Shown here in pieces: positions 55,307-64,000 of a stretch of DNA of 64,000 nt (the first letter of the stretch is position 1; the number at the start of each line of letters is the position of its first letter). The position numbers and the translations under genes were made by a program. Origin of the DNA: Flavobacteriales bacterium (lineage in GTDB: Bacteria > Bacteroidota > Bacteroidia > Flavobacteriales_F > PHOS-HE28); the NCBI GenBank assembly GCA_016713865.1, contig JADJOG010000001.1, forward strand, positions 124,001 through 188,000, in the 5' to 3' direction. The notes beneath the pieces were generated by a model that ran no database searches, had not been told where the DNA came from, and was given only the letters and a program-made list of their open reading frames with translations.

Positions 55307-56343
55307 CTACGTGATCGCCAACGAATTGCCGTACGCTGTTAAATGCTCGTAGGCCACGCGCACATTCTCTTCGGCTGCGAGGGCCTCTTTGCGTTTGCTC
55401 CACGATCGCATGTGCTCTTGAATGTCGGCCACGCCCAAGGTGGGCTCTTCCTGGAGAATGAAGGCTGCCGACGACAGCAACTCCAGATCGGCCGTGGAAT
55501 GGAAGCCCTCAACAAGAACACGCAGGCTGACCAGGCGTGCGCGTTGCTCCGGTTGCAATGCGGCCTCGATCTCGGCTCTGCGTTGGTAGTTCAAGACGAT
55601 CTCATCGAAGGGCCGTGCCGCTTTCTGCTCCAATCCGGTAAGGAAGGCCCCGTTGATGTGGTAGAGCATGTGACCGATGGCATCGGTGTACGGGCCGTAG
55701 CGCGCGGGCTCGAACTTGAGTTTCAGTGAAGACTCACCCAGCCGTTGGAGAAAATAGGCCAGCTTGTTGGCCACGAATAGATTGGCGAAGCCTCCGGTGC
55801 GTTCGTATTGGAAGAGCGCTGCCAGCAATACGGTGCGCGCCGGTGTCAGTTTGGCTTCGCGCGTGGGCTCCCGCGGAGGGCCTCACGCACATGGGCCGAT
55901 GGCTCATAGACCACCACCTCCGCATCGAGCGCGCCCAAGTGCCGCTCGATCATCGGCTTCACCACCTCCCAGTCAAGGCCACCGTTGCCACAGCCCAAGG
56001 GCGGCACCGCAATGCTGCGGATGTTGTGCTCGGCGATAACCGCCACCAAGGCCGCAAGCCCGCTCTCGATGTACTCGTACTTCGACTTGTGCTTGTAGTC
56101 CTTCTTCGTGGGGAAGTTGATGATGAGGCGCTCCCCTTGTAGATCCTGGTCGCGCACCACCAGCATGGTGCCCTGCACCAAGGTGCCGCACTTGCATGCG
56201 GCCTGGTACACGCGCAAGTTCTCTTTGTACCGCTCCGCGAATTGCAAGGCAATGCCCTTGCCCATCACGCCCACCGTGTTCACGGTATTCACCAGTGCCT
56301 GTGTCCCTGCGGCGAGCAGATCGCCTGTGCGGTAAGTGATCAT
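55307..56343 (-). CDS. darG: DarG antitoxin: macro-domain DNA ADP-ribosylglycohydrolase (one frameshift)
   Basis: About 345 residues. The N-terminal macro domain reads YRTGDLLAAGTQALVNTVNT and GVMGKGIALQFAERYKENL, then IINFPTKKDYKHKSKYEYI with the catalytic-type Lys, and AVPPLGCGNGGLDW. It removes ADP-ribose from DNA bases. The C-terminal domain, which binds and inhibits DarT in studied systems, follows a frameshift near 55870: EAKLTPARTVLLAALFQYER and LKLKFEPARYGPYTDAIGHM. ATG 56343 overlaps the darT stop as ATGA, so translation is coupled. Confidence 0.88.
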
Positions 56344-56996
56344 GGATAGTAGAGGTTGCGGTTCGTATCCACGCGAACAGGTATGCACAAGCCTCGTTGT
56401 TCCATAAGCGCCTGTATATCGGCAGCCCTGCCCGCGTCGAATGTATACAGCCCTTGGAAGCTGGCCACCGGCACATGACCTTTCACAAGGAACTCAGCCT
56501 GCTTTCTGCGTTCACGGTCGCGGTCATCTTCCGTGTCGCGCCAATACTGCTCGGGTATCACGGTCCAATCCAATTTGGCGAGGTCCATCAACGCGGTGTA
56601 CTCCTTGGTTCTACCGGTGTCCTTGCCGGTGTTCGCCTGCCCGTCGGTGAAAAGGTAGGGGTGGCCCAGCCCGGCGATGGTCTCCAGCTTGCAGCAGATG
56701 TACACGATGTCGCGTTGATGCTCTTGTGGCACGCCATAGCCCGTATGGATCTTGTACAGCATGGGGCTGTGGCCCGCGAAATAGAACGCCACATGCTCCC
56801 CGATGGTACCCGCGCCGCTGGTCTTCAGAACGAACGAGTCCCGCTTGTCCGCCAATTCGAAATCGCCGATGCGCTTGGGAGGAAGTTGGAAGCCCGGGTG
56901 ACGCTTTGGATAGAACCCACGGTCCAGGACATCCGGCAGGCATTCCCAATGAACGATGCGGTACAGGAAGATCTTATTGGGTACGGTGCCCGGCAT
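56340..56996 (-). CDS. darT: DarT toxin: DNA thymine ADP-ribosyltransferase
   Basis: 218 residues, intact. Known DarT enzymes attach ADP-ribose from NAD to thymine in single-stranded DNA and block replication. Family features: IFLYRIVHWECLPDVLDRGF at the N-terminus, TIGEHVAFYFAGHSPMLYKI in the NAD site, LDWTVIPEQYWRD, and the C-terminal RRKQAEFLVKGHVPV holding the catalytic-type Glu. It starts 3 bases after the helicase-remnant stop and overlaps darG by 4 bases. Phage-defence roles for DarTG are established elsewhere. Confidence 0.9.
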   Translation of the reverse strand: MPGTVPNKIFLYRIVHWECLPDVLDRGFYPKRHPGFQLPPKRIGDFELADKRDSFVLKTSGAGTIGEHVAFYFAGHSPMLYKIHTGYGVPQEHQRDIVYICCKLETIAGLGHPYLFTDGQANTGKDTGRTKEYTALMDLAKLDWTVIPEQYWRDTEDDRDRERRKQAEFLVKGHVPVASFQGLYTFDAGRAADIQALMEQRGLCIPVRVDTNRNLYYP

Positions 56997-56999
56997 GGC

Positions 57000-57086
57000 T
57001 CACTTGCGATCCGCTGCGGTCAGCACAGCTGAGCGTTGCTCGGGGTTGAGGCTGTGGAGGAGTGGGGATGGTGCGGCAGTGGTCAT
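57000..57086 (-). pseudogene. 28-codon remnant of a UvrD-like helicase 5' end
   Basis: Starts ATG 57086 and stops TGA 57002-57000. The peptide SPLLHSLNPEQRSAVLTAAD aligns directly with SPLLHGLNPEQRAAVLSEEK at the start of the full helicase (55212), and the DNA is also similar. It ends before Walker A, so it has no helicase function. It sits directly between the HEPN gene and darT, with 3 bases to darT. It could now serve as a leader peptide that couples darT translation, but origin by duplication or insertion is the main inference. Confidence 0.72.
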
Positions 57087-57092
57087 ACTGGA

Positions 57093-57738
57093 CTATTCAA
57101 AGGAATCACCCTTCCACTGTTTCACCGCATCAATGTAGTGCCGCATACCGCCAAAGTGATTGAAAGGTGGCATATGCATGAGATGACCTTGGTCGAAGCA
57201 AGCCTCGATCAGCCGCATGGAATGATCGATCTGCCCAAGGGCCGCGGTGACCTCGTCGCGATGGACTTCCAAGCCACCAGCTTCGATGAAGTTCTTATCC
57301 CAATGCGCGAGTTGCGTATTGCGCAAGGTCTTTATGGGCCAAAGACCCCAGTACAATTCCTCGGTCACATGCTTCCGAAGGCGCTTTGATCCTTCAGGGA
57401 ATGTGTTGCGGTGCCGAGCGATCCAGGCAGGAATGCCCATAGGCTCCTGACTATCTGCGCCCTTCTTGTCACCGAATGCCGCAAGACCAACGAGCAAGGT
57501 CGACCACAGCGCATCGAGCATCACACCGTTGAAGCTTGAAAGCTTCTGGTTCACTGGAACTGATCGAAGGATCGGCGGCTTGCCAATCCTGCAAGGCCGC
57601 CCATATGTTCTCCAAGCGGCCGTACTGGTGCCATAGGTAGTTGAACTCTCCGGCGGCCTCTTTGCCCATGGCCACATGCCAGTAGGCGGCTTGGACCGAG
57701 TTGTTCACTCCTTGCGGCTTGAAGGCTGTGGTGCTCAT
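57093..57738 (-). CDS. HEPN-domain protein, AbiU2-like (one frameshift)
   Basis: About 214 residues. The start STTAFKPQGVNNSVQAAYWH leads into GRLENIWAALQDW. Near 57565 the frame shifts to SVPVNQKLSSFNGVMLDALW. RNTQLAHWDKNF (about 139-150) fits the HEPN RX4-6H RNase signature and is close to the RNxxxAHxDK of AbiU2-like proteins. Such proteins often act as RNases in abortive infection. It follows mcrC by only 5 bases, which suggests it belongs to the McrBC cassette. The AbiU2 assignment is by motif and is not certain. Confidence 0.6.
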
Positions 57739-57743
57739 GGGAC

Positions 57744-58998
57744 TCAACTCGCGTTGACTGACAGGTCAACTACCGGACCAACCAAATTCGTCAACAAGGT
57801 CTGCACTTTCTCCAATTGGATGTTGCCATCGTGATCGAACAACTCAATGAAGCGAACAGAGCAGCCGTGGTCTTTCACACCTCGACAATCAGCAGCATTG
57901 TAGTCGTGACGGGCTTGACCTTCCTTGTTGCCAGGATATAGCAGCACACTCTCCGCGCTGCCGAATTGCCGGTTGTACACATACATCTGCTTCAGGTCCG
58001 GATCAGCGGGTCGATCATCCTTGGGCAACTTCCACTTCGTGTCAATGATGCATTTCAGAACACTTTCCTGCTCGATGAGGATATCAGGCCTGATCTTCTG
58101 CCCGTTCCAGAACTCTTGGCTATTCTGCCCGAGGATGGCGATATCCGTTCGTTCCGCCGCAGCGCTTCAGTAGCCGGAGCACCACCAACTCGAAGAGCTT
58201 GTTCTTATCGAAACAGCAAGCTGAGGATATTGTCGCGACCGCCCTTCACATCGGGGCGTAGTTCAACAGGATGAGCTTTGCTAGGATGAGCGCATCGGTA
58301 TATGACTTGGTCTTCATTTATCCGGATGCGGTCGAAGCTGGCTCCAGCGATGCGCTGGTATCGCACACGATCAAAGGCCCACTGAACGTCCTGGCCAAGC
58401 CCGTGGTGATCGGGTCGCGGGTGACATCTTCAACGAGTTCCAATGTCTGTTTGAGGATGGAGTGCAGCAAATGGTCTGTGTCGTAGACCTGATGCACCAC
58501 ATGGAAGCGCTCCTTGTGGACCACGCTGTTACGGATATGGCGCGGCAGGTCCAAGCGACCGTTCAAGGCCGTGGTCACACCCGACTGCTGGCGATAGCGC
58601 TTCACCAAGCCTTGGTGCACCAAGCGCTGTACTTCTTCAACGAACAGCCGCAGAAAGTACTCCAGCACCGACGTGCGCCGCAAAGCCAATTGCGCGTGCC
58701 CGGCCTCATGCAAGGGCAGCCCATGGGCCACCTTCAGCATCTGGATCAAGGCCTTCTGCCATTTGCCCTCGTCTTCAATGCCATCGGCCTTGGGCAGCAC
58801 CTCGATGGTGAGGTCGCCCACGGCGATCACCCCCACATGCTGATTGAACTTGATCCGTTGGTACTCGGCCGTTAAGAATCGGTTGTCGTGCTGCTGGTTG
58901 TACTTAACCAGTGCATTGTAATGCGCCTGTGTGAATGCACCACCCTCAGCCACCACGAGGCGACCATGTTCATAGACGGTGATGACCTTACTTGCCAT
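57744..58998 (-). CDS. mcrC: McrC family restriction subunit (several frameshifts)
   Basis: About 418 codons. The N-terminal half reads ITVYEHGRLVVAEGGAFTQA, then LKVAHGLPLHEAGHAQLALR and GRLDLPRHIRNSV, a clear McrC pattern. Four shifts break 58300-58150, where the reconstructed frame is SYTDALILAKLILLNYAP, DVKGGRDNILSLLF. The nuclease domain continues with IRPDILIEQESVLKCIIDTK, a PD-(D/E)XK core (D, E, D-x-K), and PDLKQMYVYNRQFG. It should cut DNA when bound to the McrB ring. It overlaps the mcrB stop by 11 bases. Confidence 0.85.
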
Positions 58999-61967
58999 CG
59001 CAGATATCCTTGAACGCCTGCAGCGGCACCAGTGCTGCGTCCATCACATCCTGGAACACGTAGCGGGTCTTGGGCTCAATGTCTAAGTCCTTTCTGAACG
59101 CAGCAGAGAACTCCACCTTCCCGTCCTGGACCTTCTTCACTTCCTTCACGAAGTCCGGACCAAGGACAAGGCCCACTTTCACCGGATCACCATAGAAGTA
59201 CTCCTGTAGCAAGGGGATGATGTTGTTCTTGAAGACCAGTCGCAGCCTCTTCTCCTTGTCAGCATCGCTCCAGTTCATGAAGTAACTGTGGCCGATGTGG
59301 TGATCGCGGTCCAGCAGCATCTCGATGCGAGCGTTGATCACCGACAGCAGCTTCGACAGGTCCACATCGCCGACCATCCGATAGTCCAGCTTCTCCAATT
59401 CCTCCGGCTTGCTGGGGCACTCCACAAAGCTGAATCGGCGCCGCAGTGCCGTATCCAGCGCTTCCACGCTGCGGTCCGCTGTATTCATCGTGCCGATGAT
59501 GCGGACATTGGCAGGCACCCCGAAGGTGGCGGGCTTGGAATAAGGCAACGTAGCGCGCAGCTCATTGCTGGCCCCGAGACGCTTGTCGTCCTCGATCAGT
59601 GATCAGCTCACCGAAGATGGCCGCAATATTCCCACGGTTGATCTCGTCGATGAAGAGCGTACTCGTGCCTCAGGATCTTGCTCGTCCTGCCTCCACACAG
59701 GCGTTTGAAGATGCCGGGGACGATCTCATAGGCGATCTCCTTCGAGTCGAGCTGGGGTTTGAGGCCCTCAATGAAGTCCTCATAGGTGTAGGCCTGATGG
59801 AAGGTAACGAACTCATAACGCCTGACCTCCTTGGTTCCTTCTCCCTCGTCGCGATAGTCAGCTTTGTACTGGGCAAGATGTTCGCGGAGCTCCGGATAAG
59901 ACTCATCTACCGCCTGCCCGAGCGCTTCCCAGACCGAGTGTTCCCTTTTGTTGAAGATCAGTGGCTCGCTTCTCTTCTCATACTTCACCAGCGCACACTC
60001 ATTGACGGTATGAAACTGCAGGTTCGACCAGAGGGTCGCCCGCACGTTCTTGGAGTTGGACATGGCCGCCTTGGCCTTTGTAAGCTCGTGCGCAAGATCG
60101 CATCCACGTTGGATGGGCCGAGATCCGGCAATACAGTACCGATGACCTCCCACCAAGTGAGATCCTGCAAGGCATCGTAGATCCGTTGCTCCCGAGGCAC
60201 CTCAGAAGGCCTCGTGGTAAACCTCGAGAAGTACTCGTTCCTCAGTTTGTGGGTTTTGCCAGTCCCTGGTGGACCATAGAGGATCTTGTTCAGTGGATCG
60301 CTCATTGTCCTAGTGTTATGTAGCGCCATCTTTAGAATGGCATCAAATTGTTCCTTGGTCGCCGTGAAAGTGGTGCCTCTGATTACCGCCTTTGAAGTCG
60401 GCCATGGACGGCAGTTCCTGGATGGCTGACCAACTGATGGGGTGTTGGCTTAGCTCGTGTTCGACTCGGATTATTGCACGTTTCTGTTTTAAGACCTGGG
60501 CTTGGTCAAGGACGAATGCACGGTCGTTCTCATCCATCGGCATTTCGTCTACATCCGATGTGACTGTAGCCAGCGCGTAACAACCAGCTTGCGGGCCAGT
60601 AACCCAGATGATCACCTTATCACCAGGTCGGACCTTGCTTTGATGAGCCGTCACTGTCCAGCTCTTAGCCGCACCAGCCCGGAGCGCACCAGCGGCATCG
60701 TAATACTTCGGATTGGCTTGGAAGACCCAGTAGTTGGGCTCGTGGGCCGTGGTTGATCCAGTCGCACCATCAATGCCGATCAGCTTGGTCAATCGCTTCA
60801 CTTGATCAGTATCCTTCGTGATGTCCGTAAGGGTCTTTCGAACGATCTGACCTTTCTCCTCGGGCCATACACCTGCCTTTACCCAATTCACCTGTCGACA
60901 GTTCCTGAAATAGGGTCGTGCCGCATCGTAGTAGTGCTCCCCTGTGACGATGCCATACCCCAAGTAATCTGAAAGCCCACGTTTGGCGATGATCACATCA
61001 CCAATGGCAACGGAGTTCGCCATGTCGAAGACCGCGTTCGCATCGTTCTTCTTTGAACTTGTCGACCCTTCCTGCCTTTGCAGGACTTTCTTGACTTCCC
61101 CCACCGTGCCGTATTGCGCATAGTCCTCAAGATCGTCCCAGCCCAAAGCCATTATGCCCTCGGTCCGGAATTCGTCCCAGTGCCGGGCATTCTCCCCGGG
61201 CGCATAGATCCAGTAGTGCACCGGCCTACGACCCTGCCCGGGTGCGGCTCGTTCAGACACGAAATACATGAAGTCCTGCACAAGCAGGTGATGCTCAGGG
61301 TCGGCATGGCAACTGGCATCGCGCCGTGCGCGATGTGCTTCAATGATGTCAGGCCTTGATAGAAGCACCGTGCGTAGCTCTTGGCATAGCTGATAATAAC
61401 TCGGCATTACCGTGTACTTGTCGCCGGGCTTGGCCAAGGGCGCATGGCCCGCGCGCTCAACAAAACCAGTTGCCACGGTGGCTTTGTACAAATAGTGTTG
61501 GTCCGGCAGCACCATGCCCAGCCAAAGGGCCATCGCGCGCATGCCTTGGTAGCTGTTCAGCCGTTCGCTTGGTCGTGCCTGCTTCAGATGCTCATCTGCG
61601 CGGCGCTCAAACTCATGCATGCGATCAGAAAGGGGCGGCGTACCATTCAGCAATTCACGCAGTGCGTTACGTGCATCCTCGGTGTCGCGACCGGCCCACT
61701 CCATGAGCATCGCCTTTGGGAAGTAGTGCGCACCGACCCAAAGATTCTGGTGCTGGTGCGTGAAGCTGCGGTCGATCATTGCAGCCAGTCCGGCGCCTCC
61801 AAGTCCCAGTTGACCTGTACCGTCTTCGCATCTCGCCATTTGTAGAGCTCGTCATACGCCGGGCTCTCGATGAAGCCCTTTGTACGATTCCAGCAGCGGA
61901 CCCAACGTACTCGCCCAACCAGTAATAGCTCCGGTACTCTCTGTTTCGCCATTCTTCACTCTCTCAT
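58988..61967 (-). CDS. mcrB: McrB-type AAA+ GTPase with EVE modified-base reader (several frameshifts)
   Basis: About 990 codons. An N-terminal helical domain (NREYRSYYWLGEYV, HQNLWVGAHYFPKAMLMEWA) is as found in Bacteroidota McrB proteins. A central part (WIYAPGENARHWDEF, VKKVLQRQEG) comes next, then an EVE domain (NYWVFQANPKYYDA, VRPGDKVIIWVTGPQAG). The AAA+ motor follows: YGPPGTGKTH (Walker A), TLFIDEINRGNIAAIFGELI (Walker B region, shifted frame), and GTMNTADRSVEALDTALRRR with the NTxD GTP signature. Frameshifts lie near 61960, 61900, 61800, 60385, 60070, 59680 and 59605. The start ATGA overlaps the previous stop. Confidence 0.85.
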
Positions 61968-62818
61968 TTCAACGCATCCTTCATTCTATCCCGCATGCAC
62001 TCGCCGTCCCGTGCCGTTTCACCCATATCCTTTGCGAATCTCTTCAGCGTTCCTTGCAATTCAAGGGTGATTTGTCCATAGCGCCCATGATCGGCGCGCG
62101 CCTTTGAGAAAACCTCGGCCAGAGGGAAGGCATTCCGCAGATTGAGCGAGCCGTCCCTGAACAGTTCACCTACAGGCAGGATCAATCGTTCATGCAGCTC
62201 CGTCATGGGCACATATCCGATGTTCTGCACAGCACTAACAATCGCATGTATCCGCGCTACCAAAGGATGGCCTGCCGGTAGTTGAGTTTGTAGTTCTGCG
62301 CCTATCGTTGACAACCACAGCCCTACTTCTCGGCAGTGCGCGTCGTACCGATCACCGACGCTGGCCATGTCCTCCATGGAAGAAAGCACCGCAGCTTCTT
62401 GATATGGGTATTGCGCGCTCAACCCGTCGATGAAGCGCAACGCCTCGCGCCACAACTCCCAACCACGTTTACGTCCGGCCATACGACGATATGCAGCGAG
62501 AATGCGTTCCCGGTCCATCCGATCCAGTGTTCGGAGACCGGTATTCACATGGATACGCCGGGGGTGCATCTCCAGTGGTTTCTCGGCATAAGCCTGGGCG
62601 AGCGCACCATACCCCTGTTCTGCATCCCGCGCGGCTTCCGTCTCGCGTTCTACAAGCGTTAGGATGTTTTTGAACAAGCGCTTCTTGTCCGCAAGCTGCT
62701 GGAACCAGTTGATCCAACGGTCTATCAAAAGCACGACTAGGGCAAGCAGAAAACCTAGGAATGCTCCAAATGCGGCACCCACAAAGTCCGCTCTATTCAT
62801 CAATTCGCTCCAGTCCAT
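61964..62818 (-). CDS. Membrane-anchored protein of unknown function in the McrBC cassette
   Basis: 284 residues, intact. One N-terminal membrane helix (FVGAAFGAFLGFLLALVVLL, about 12-31) is followed by a soluble, helix-rich region predicted to face the cytoplasm (KKRLFKNILTLVERETEAAR onward). No enzyme motif was recognised. Its stop overlaps the mcrB start by 4 bases, so the two are translationally coupled. A membrane partner for McrBC is not part of the classic system. Confidence 0.7.
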   Translation of the reverse strand: MDWSELMNRADFVGAAFGAFLGFLLALVVLLIDRWINWFQQLADKKRLFKNILTLVERETEAARDAEQGYGALAQAYAEKPLEMHPRRIHVNTGLRTLDRMDRERILAAYRRMAGRKRGWELWREALRFIDGLSAQYPYQEAAVLSSMEDMASVGDRYDAHCREVGLWLSTIGAELQTQLPAGHPLVARIHAIVSAVQNIGYVPMTELHERLILPVGELFRDGSLNLRNAFPLAEVFSKARADHGRYGQITLELQGTLKRFAKDMGETARDGECMRDRMKDALK

Positions 62819-62849
62819 GAGTGCAGTTGGTTGAAAGTGCTAGTGTTCC

Positions 62850-64000
62850 TCACTCCCTCGCCACCACCGTATCATACAACCCATAATGCGTCAGCCCCTC
62901 GTGGCTTTCGATGCCGGTGTAGCGCAGCGACGCATCCTCATAGCGCCGGAACGCGAACACGGCCTGGTTCATCTGCTCAGTGTTGAACACCTTCAGTTTC
63001 ACCAGCAGGTGGAAGTCCTTCACGGTTAGACCGGTCACGGTGAGGAACAGGTCCGGCTCGAGCTTCGTGATCACATCCTGCAATGTGTTTTCACGGAAGT
63101 CCGTGAGGTACATGAAGGCCGGGATGCGCGTGGCGAACTTGATCAGCTTCTCCTGCACCAGCTTGCGCTTGCTCTTGTACTCCTTCTCTTCGTCCGTGAG
63201 TTCCTTCTTCTCCTTGGCGGTGAGCTTGCCCTTCTTCGCTTTGTTCTTGAGGTCCTTGACCTTTTCGCTCTTGTTGATGATCGTCTCAATCACGTTGTCG
63301 CCCAGCGAACGCCAGCCTTCAATGCGCCCGACCGCGTCCATCGCCTCCGGGTTGCCCAGGATGCGGCGCAGCGTGTCATTGTCCACATTCACCAGCAGGG
63401 CGCTTTCCCACTTGCGCGCGAGCAGGGTGGCCGAGGTGCCGGCCATGGCGATGTCCAGAATGCCGCCCGCATCGATCTGCGTCATGTTCGCCCCATCGTA
63501 GGCCAGCACGGGCAGGAAGGACACGAGCTCCTTCACCGCGTTCTCCGGATTCGGTTCGTTCGGCGAGAGGCCGATGCCGTATTCGGAAAGCTGCCGCAGC
63601 GCACGCGTCGGCGCGAAGTCGAACACGAAGCAGATGGGCTTCAGGATCTCCTCCTCATTCGGGTCGTCGCCGTTCGGGTTCTTGATGCTCCAGGGCGATT
63701 GCACGCGGAAGGCCGCTTGGAAGTAGGTCTCCGGCGACTTCAGGTTGCGCAGCATCAGGATGCTCGACCATTGCGCCACCGTAACGCCCGTGGTGAGCTT
63801 GCCGCAACTGAGCGTGATGGTCTTCGTATCGAAGCCACTGCCGATGGCCTTGCGTACAGGTGGCAAGGCATCCAGGCCGATACCGGCCGAGGTGCCCGCA
63901 GCCACCACCACGGTGTATTCGTGCCAGTAGGTGTTGTGCTTCTCCGCCAGCAGGTTGGCCATCGCCTGGCAGGCCGCCACGTTGGGCAGGAACCAGAACG
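62850..64000 (-). CDS. Restriction-type helicase, C-terminal part (cut by window edge)
   Basis: About 383 residues in a frame open to the window end. The first residues seen are FWFLPNVAACQAMANLLAEK. ITLSCGKLTTGVTVAQWSSI with LMLRNLKSPETYFQAAFRVQ and SPW corresponds to SF2 motifs V and VI in Type III-like or GIY-YIG-linked restriction helicases. ICFVFDFAPTRALRQLSEYG follows. A long basic coiled coil (KSEKVKDLKNKAKKGKLTAK) and a helical tail end the protein. The ATPase core and any nuclease or methylase domain lie outside. It is 31 bases upstream of the membrane protein gene. Confidence 0.75.
   Translation of the reverse strand, partial: FWFLPNVAACQAMANLLAEKHNTYWHEYTVVVAAGTSAGIGLDALPPVRKAIGSGFDTKTITLSCGKLTTGVTVAQWSSILMLRNLKSPETYFQAAFRVQSPWSIKNPNGDDPNEEEILKPICFVFDFAPTRALRQLSEYGIGLSPNEPNPENAVKELVSFLPVLAYDGANMTQIDAGGILDIAMAGTSATLLARKWESALLVNVDNDTLRRILGNPEAMDAVGRIEGWRSLGDNVIETIINKSEKVKDLKNKAKKGKLTAKEKKELTDEEKEYKSKRKLVQEKLIKFATRIPAFMYLTDFRENTLQDVITKLEPDLFLTVTGLTVKDFHLLVKLKVFNTEQMNQAVFAFRRYEDASLRYTGIESHEGLTHYGLYDTVVARE

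Overview
The window looks like a GC-rich member of the Bacteroidota, probably a Flavobacteriales-type lineage known mainly from metagenomes. Evidence: type IX secretion (T9SS) C-terminal tails on two secreted proteins, reg_prop/Y_Y_Y sensors, DUF4783, DUF4834 and YfhO proteins, starts without Shine-Dalgarno sequences, and a recurrent TAnnTTYG box just before start codons. No rRNA, tRNA, CRISPR array or insertion sequence was seen. Many conserved genes are split by single-base frameshifts, often at C or G runs. This points to an uncorrected long-read or low-coverage assembly, so such genes are annotated here as one reconstructed CDS across the shifts.

Layout. 0-1.8 kb: a hypothetical tail, D-Ala-D-Ala ligase (ddl) and a damaged rdgB. 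1.8-12.1 kb: a surface polysaccharide locus with a flippase, four glycosyltransferases, an exostosin-like glycosyltransferase, an epimerase with an internal gap, a Wzy-like membrane protein and a methyltransferase. 12.1-18.6 kb: rlmH, DUF4783, nadC, a YihY/BrkB membrane protein, an M1 peptidase and DUF2147. 18.6-28.2 kb: a second glycan and membrane block with glycosyltransferases, methyltransferases, a kelch/T9SS protein, a second flippase and YfhO. 28.4-33.9 kb: a DEAD-box helicase, a small HTH protein and a reg_prop sensor fused to an adenylate cyclase. 33.9-38.6 kb: a minus-strand operon of a secreted protein, a CHASE2 membrane protein and a periplasmic caspase. 38.7-48.9 kb: a YhiN-type flavoprotein, GIY-YIG-like protein, large secreted metalloprotease, tandem Usp, BNR-propeller T9SS protein and a small membrane protein.

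49-52 kb is a nearly gene-free block packed with several families of direct and inverted repeats. After a LuxR-type response regulator, 52.8-64 kb is a minus-strand defence island. In transcription order it reads: a restriction-type helicase (cut by the window edge), a membrane-anchored protein, an EVE-domain McrB, McrC, an AbiU2-like HEPN protein, a 28-codon remnant of a UvrD helicase 5' end, the DarT-DarG toxin-antitoxin pair, and a full UvrD-like helicase with a nuclease-like insert. The four genes from the membrane protein to the HEPN protein overlap or nearly touch and look like one composite anti-phage cassette. The duplicated helicase 5' end on both sides of darTG records a past rearrangement.
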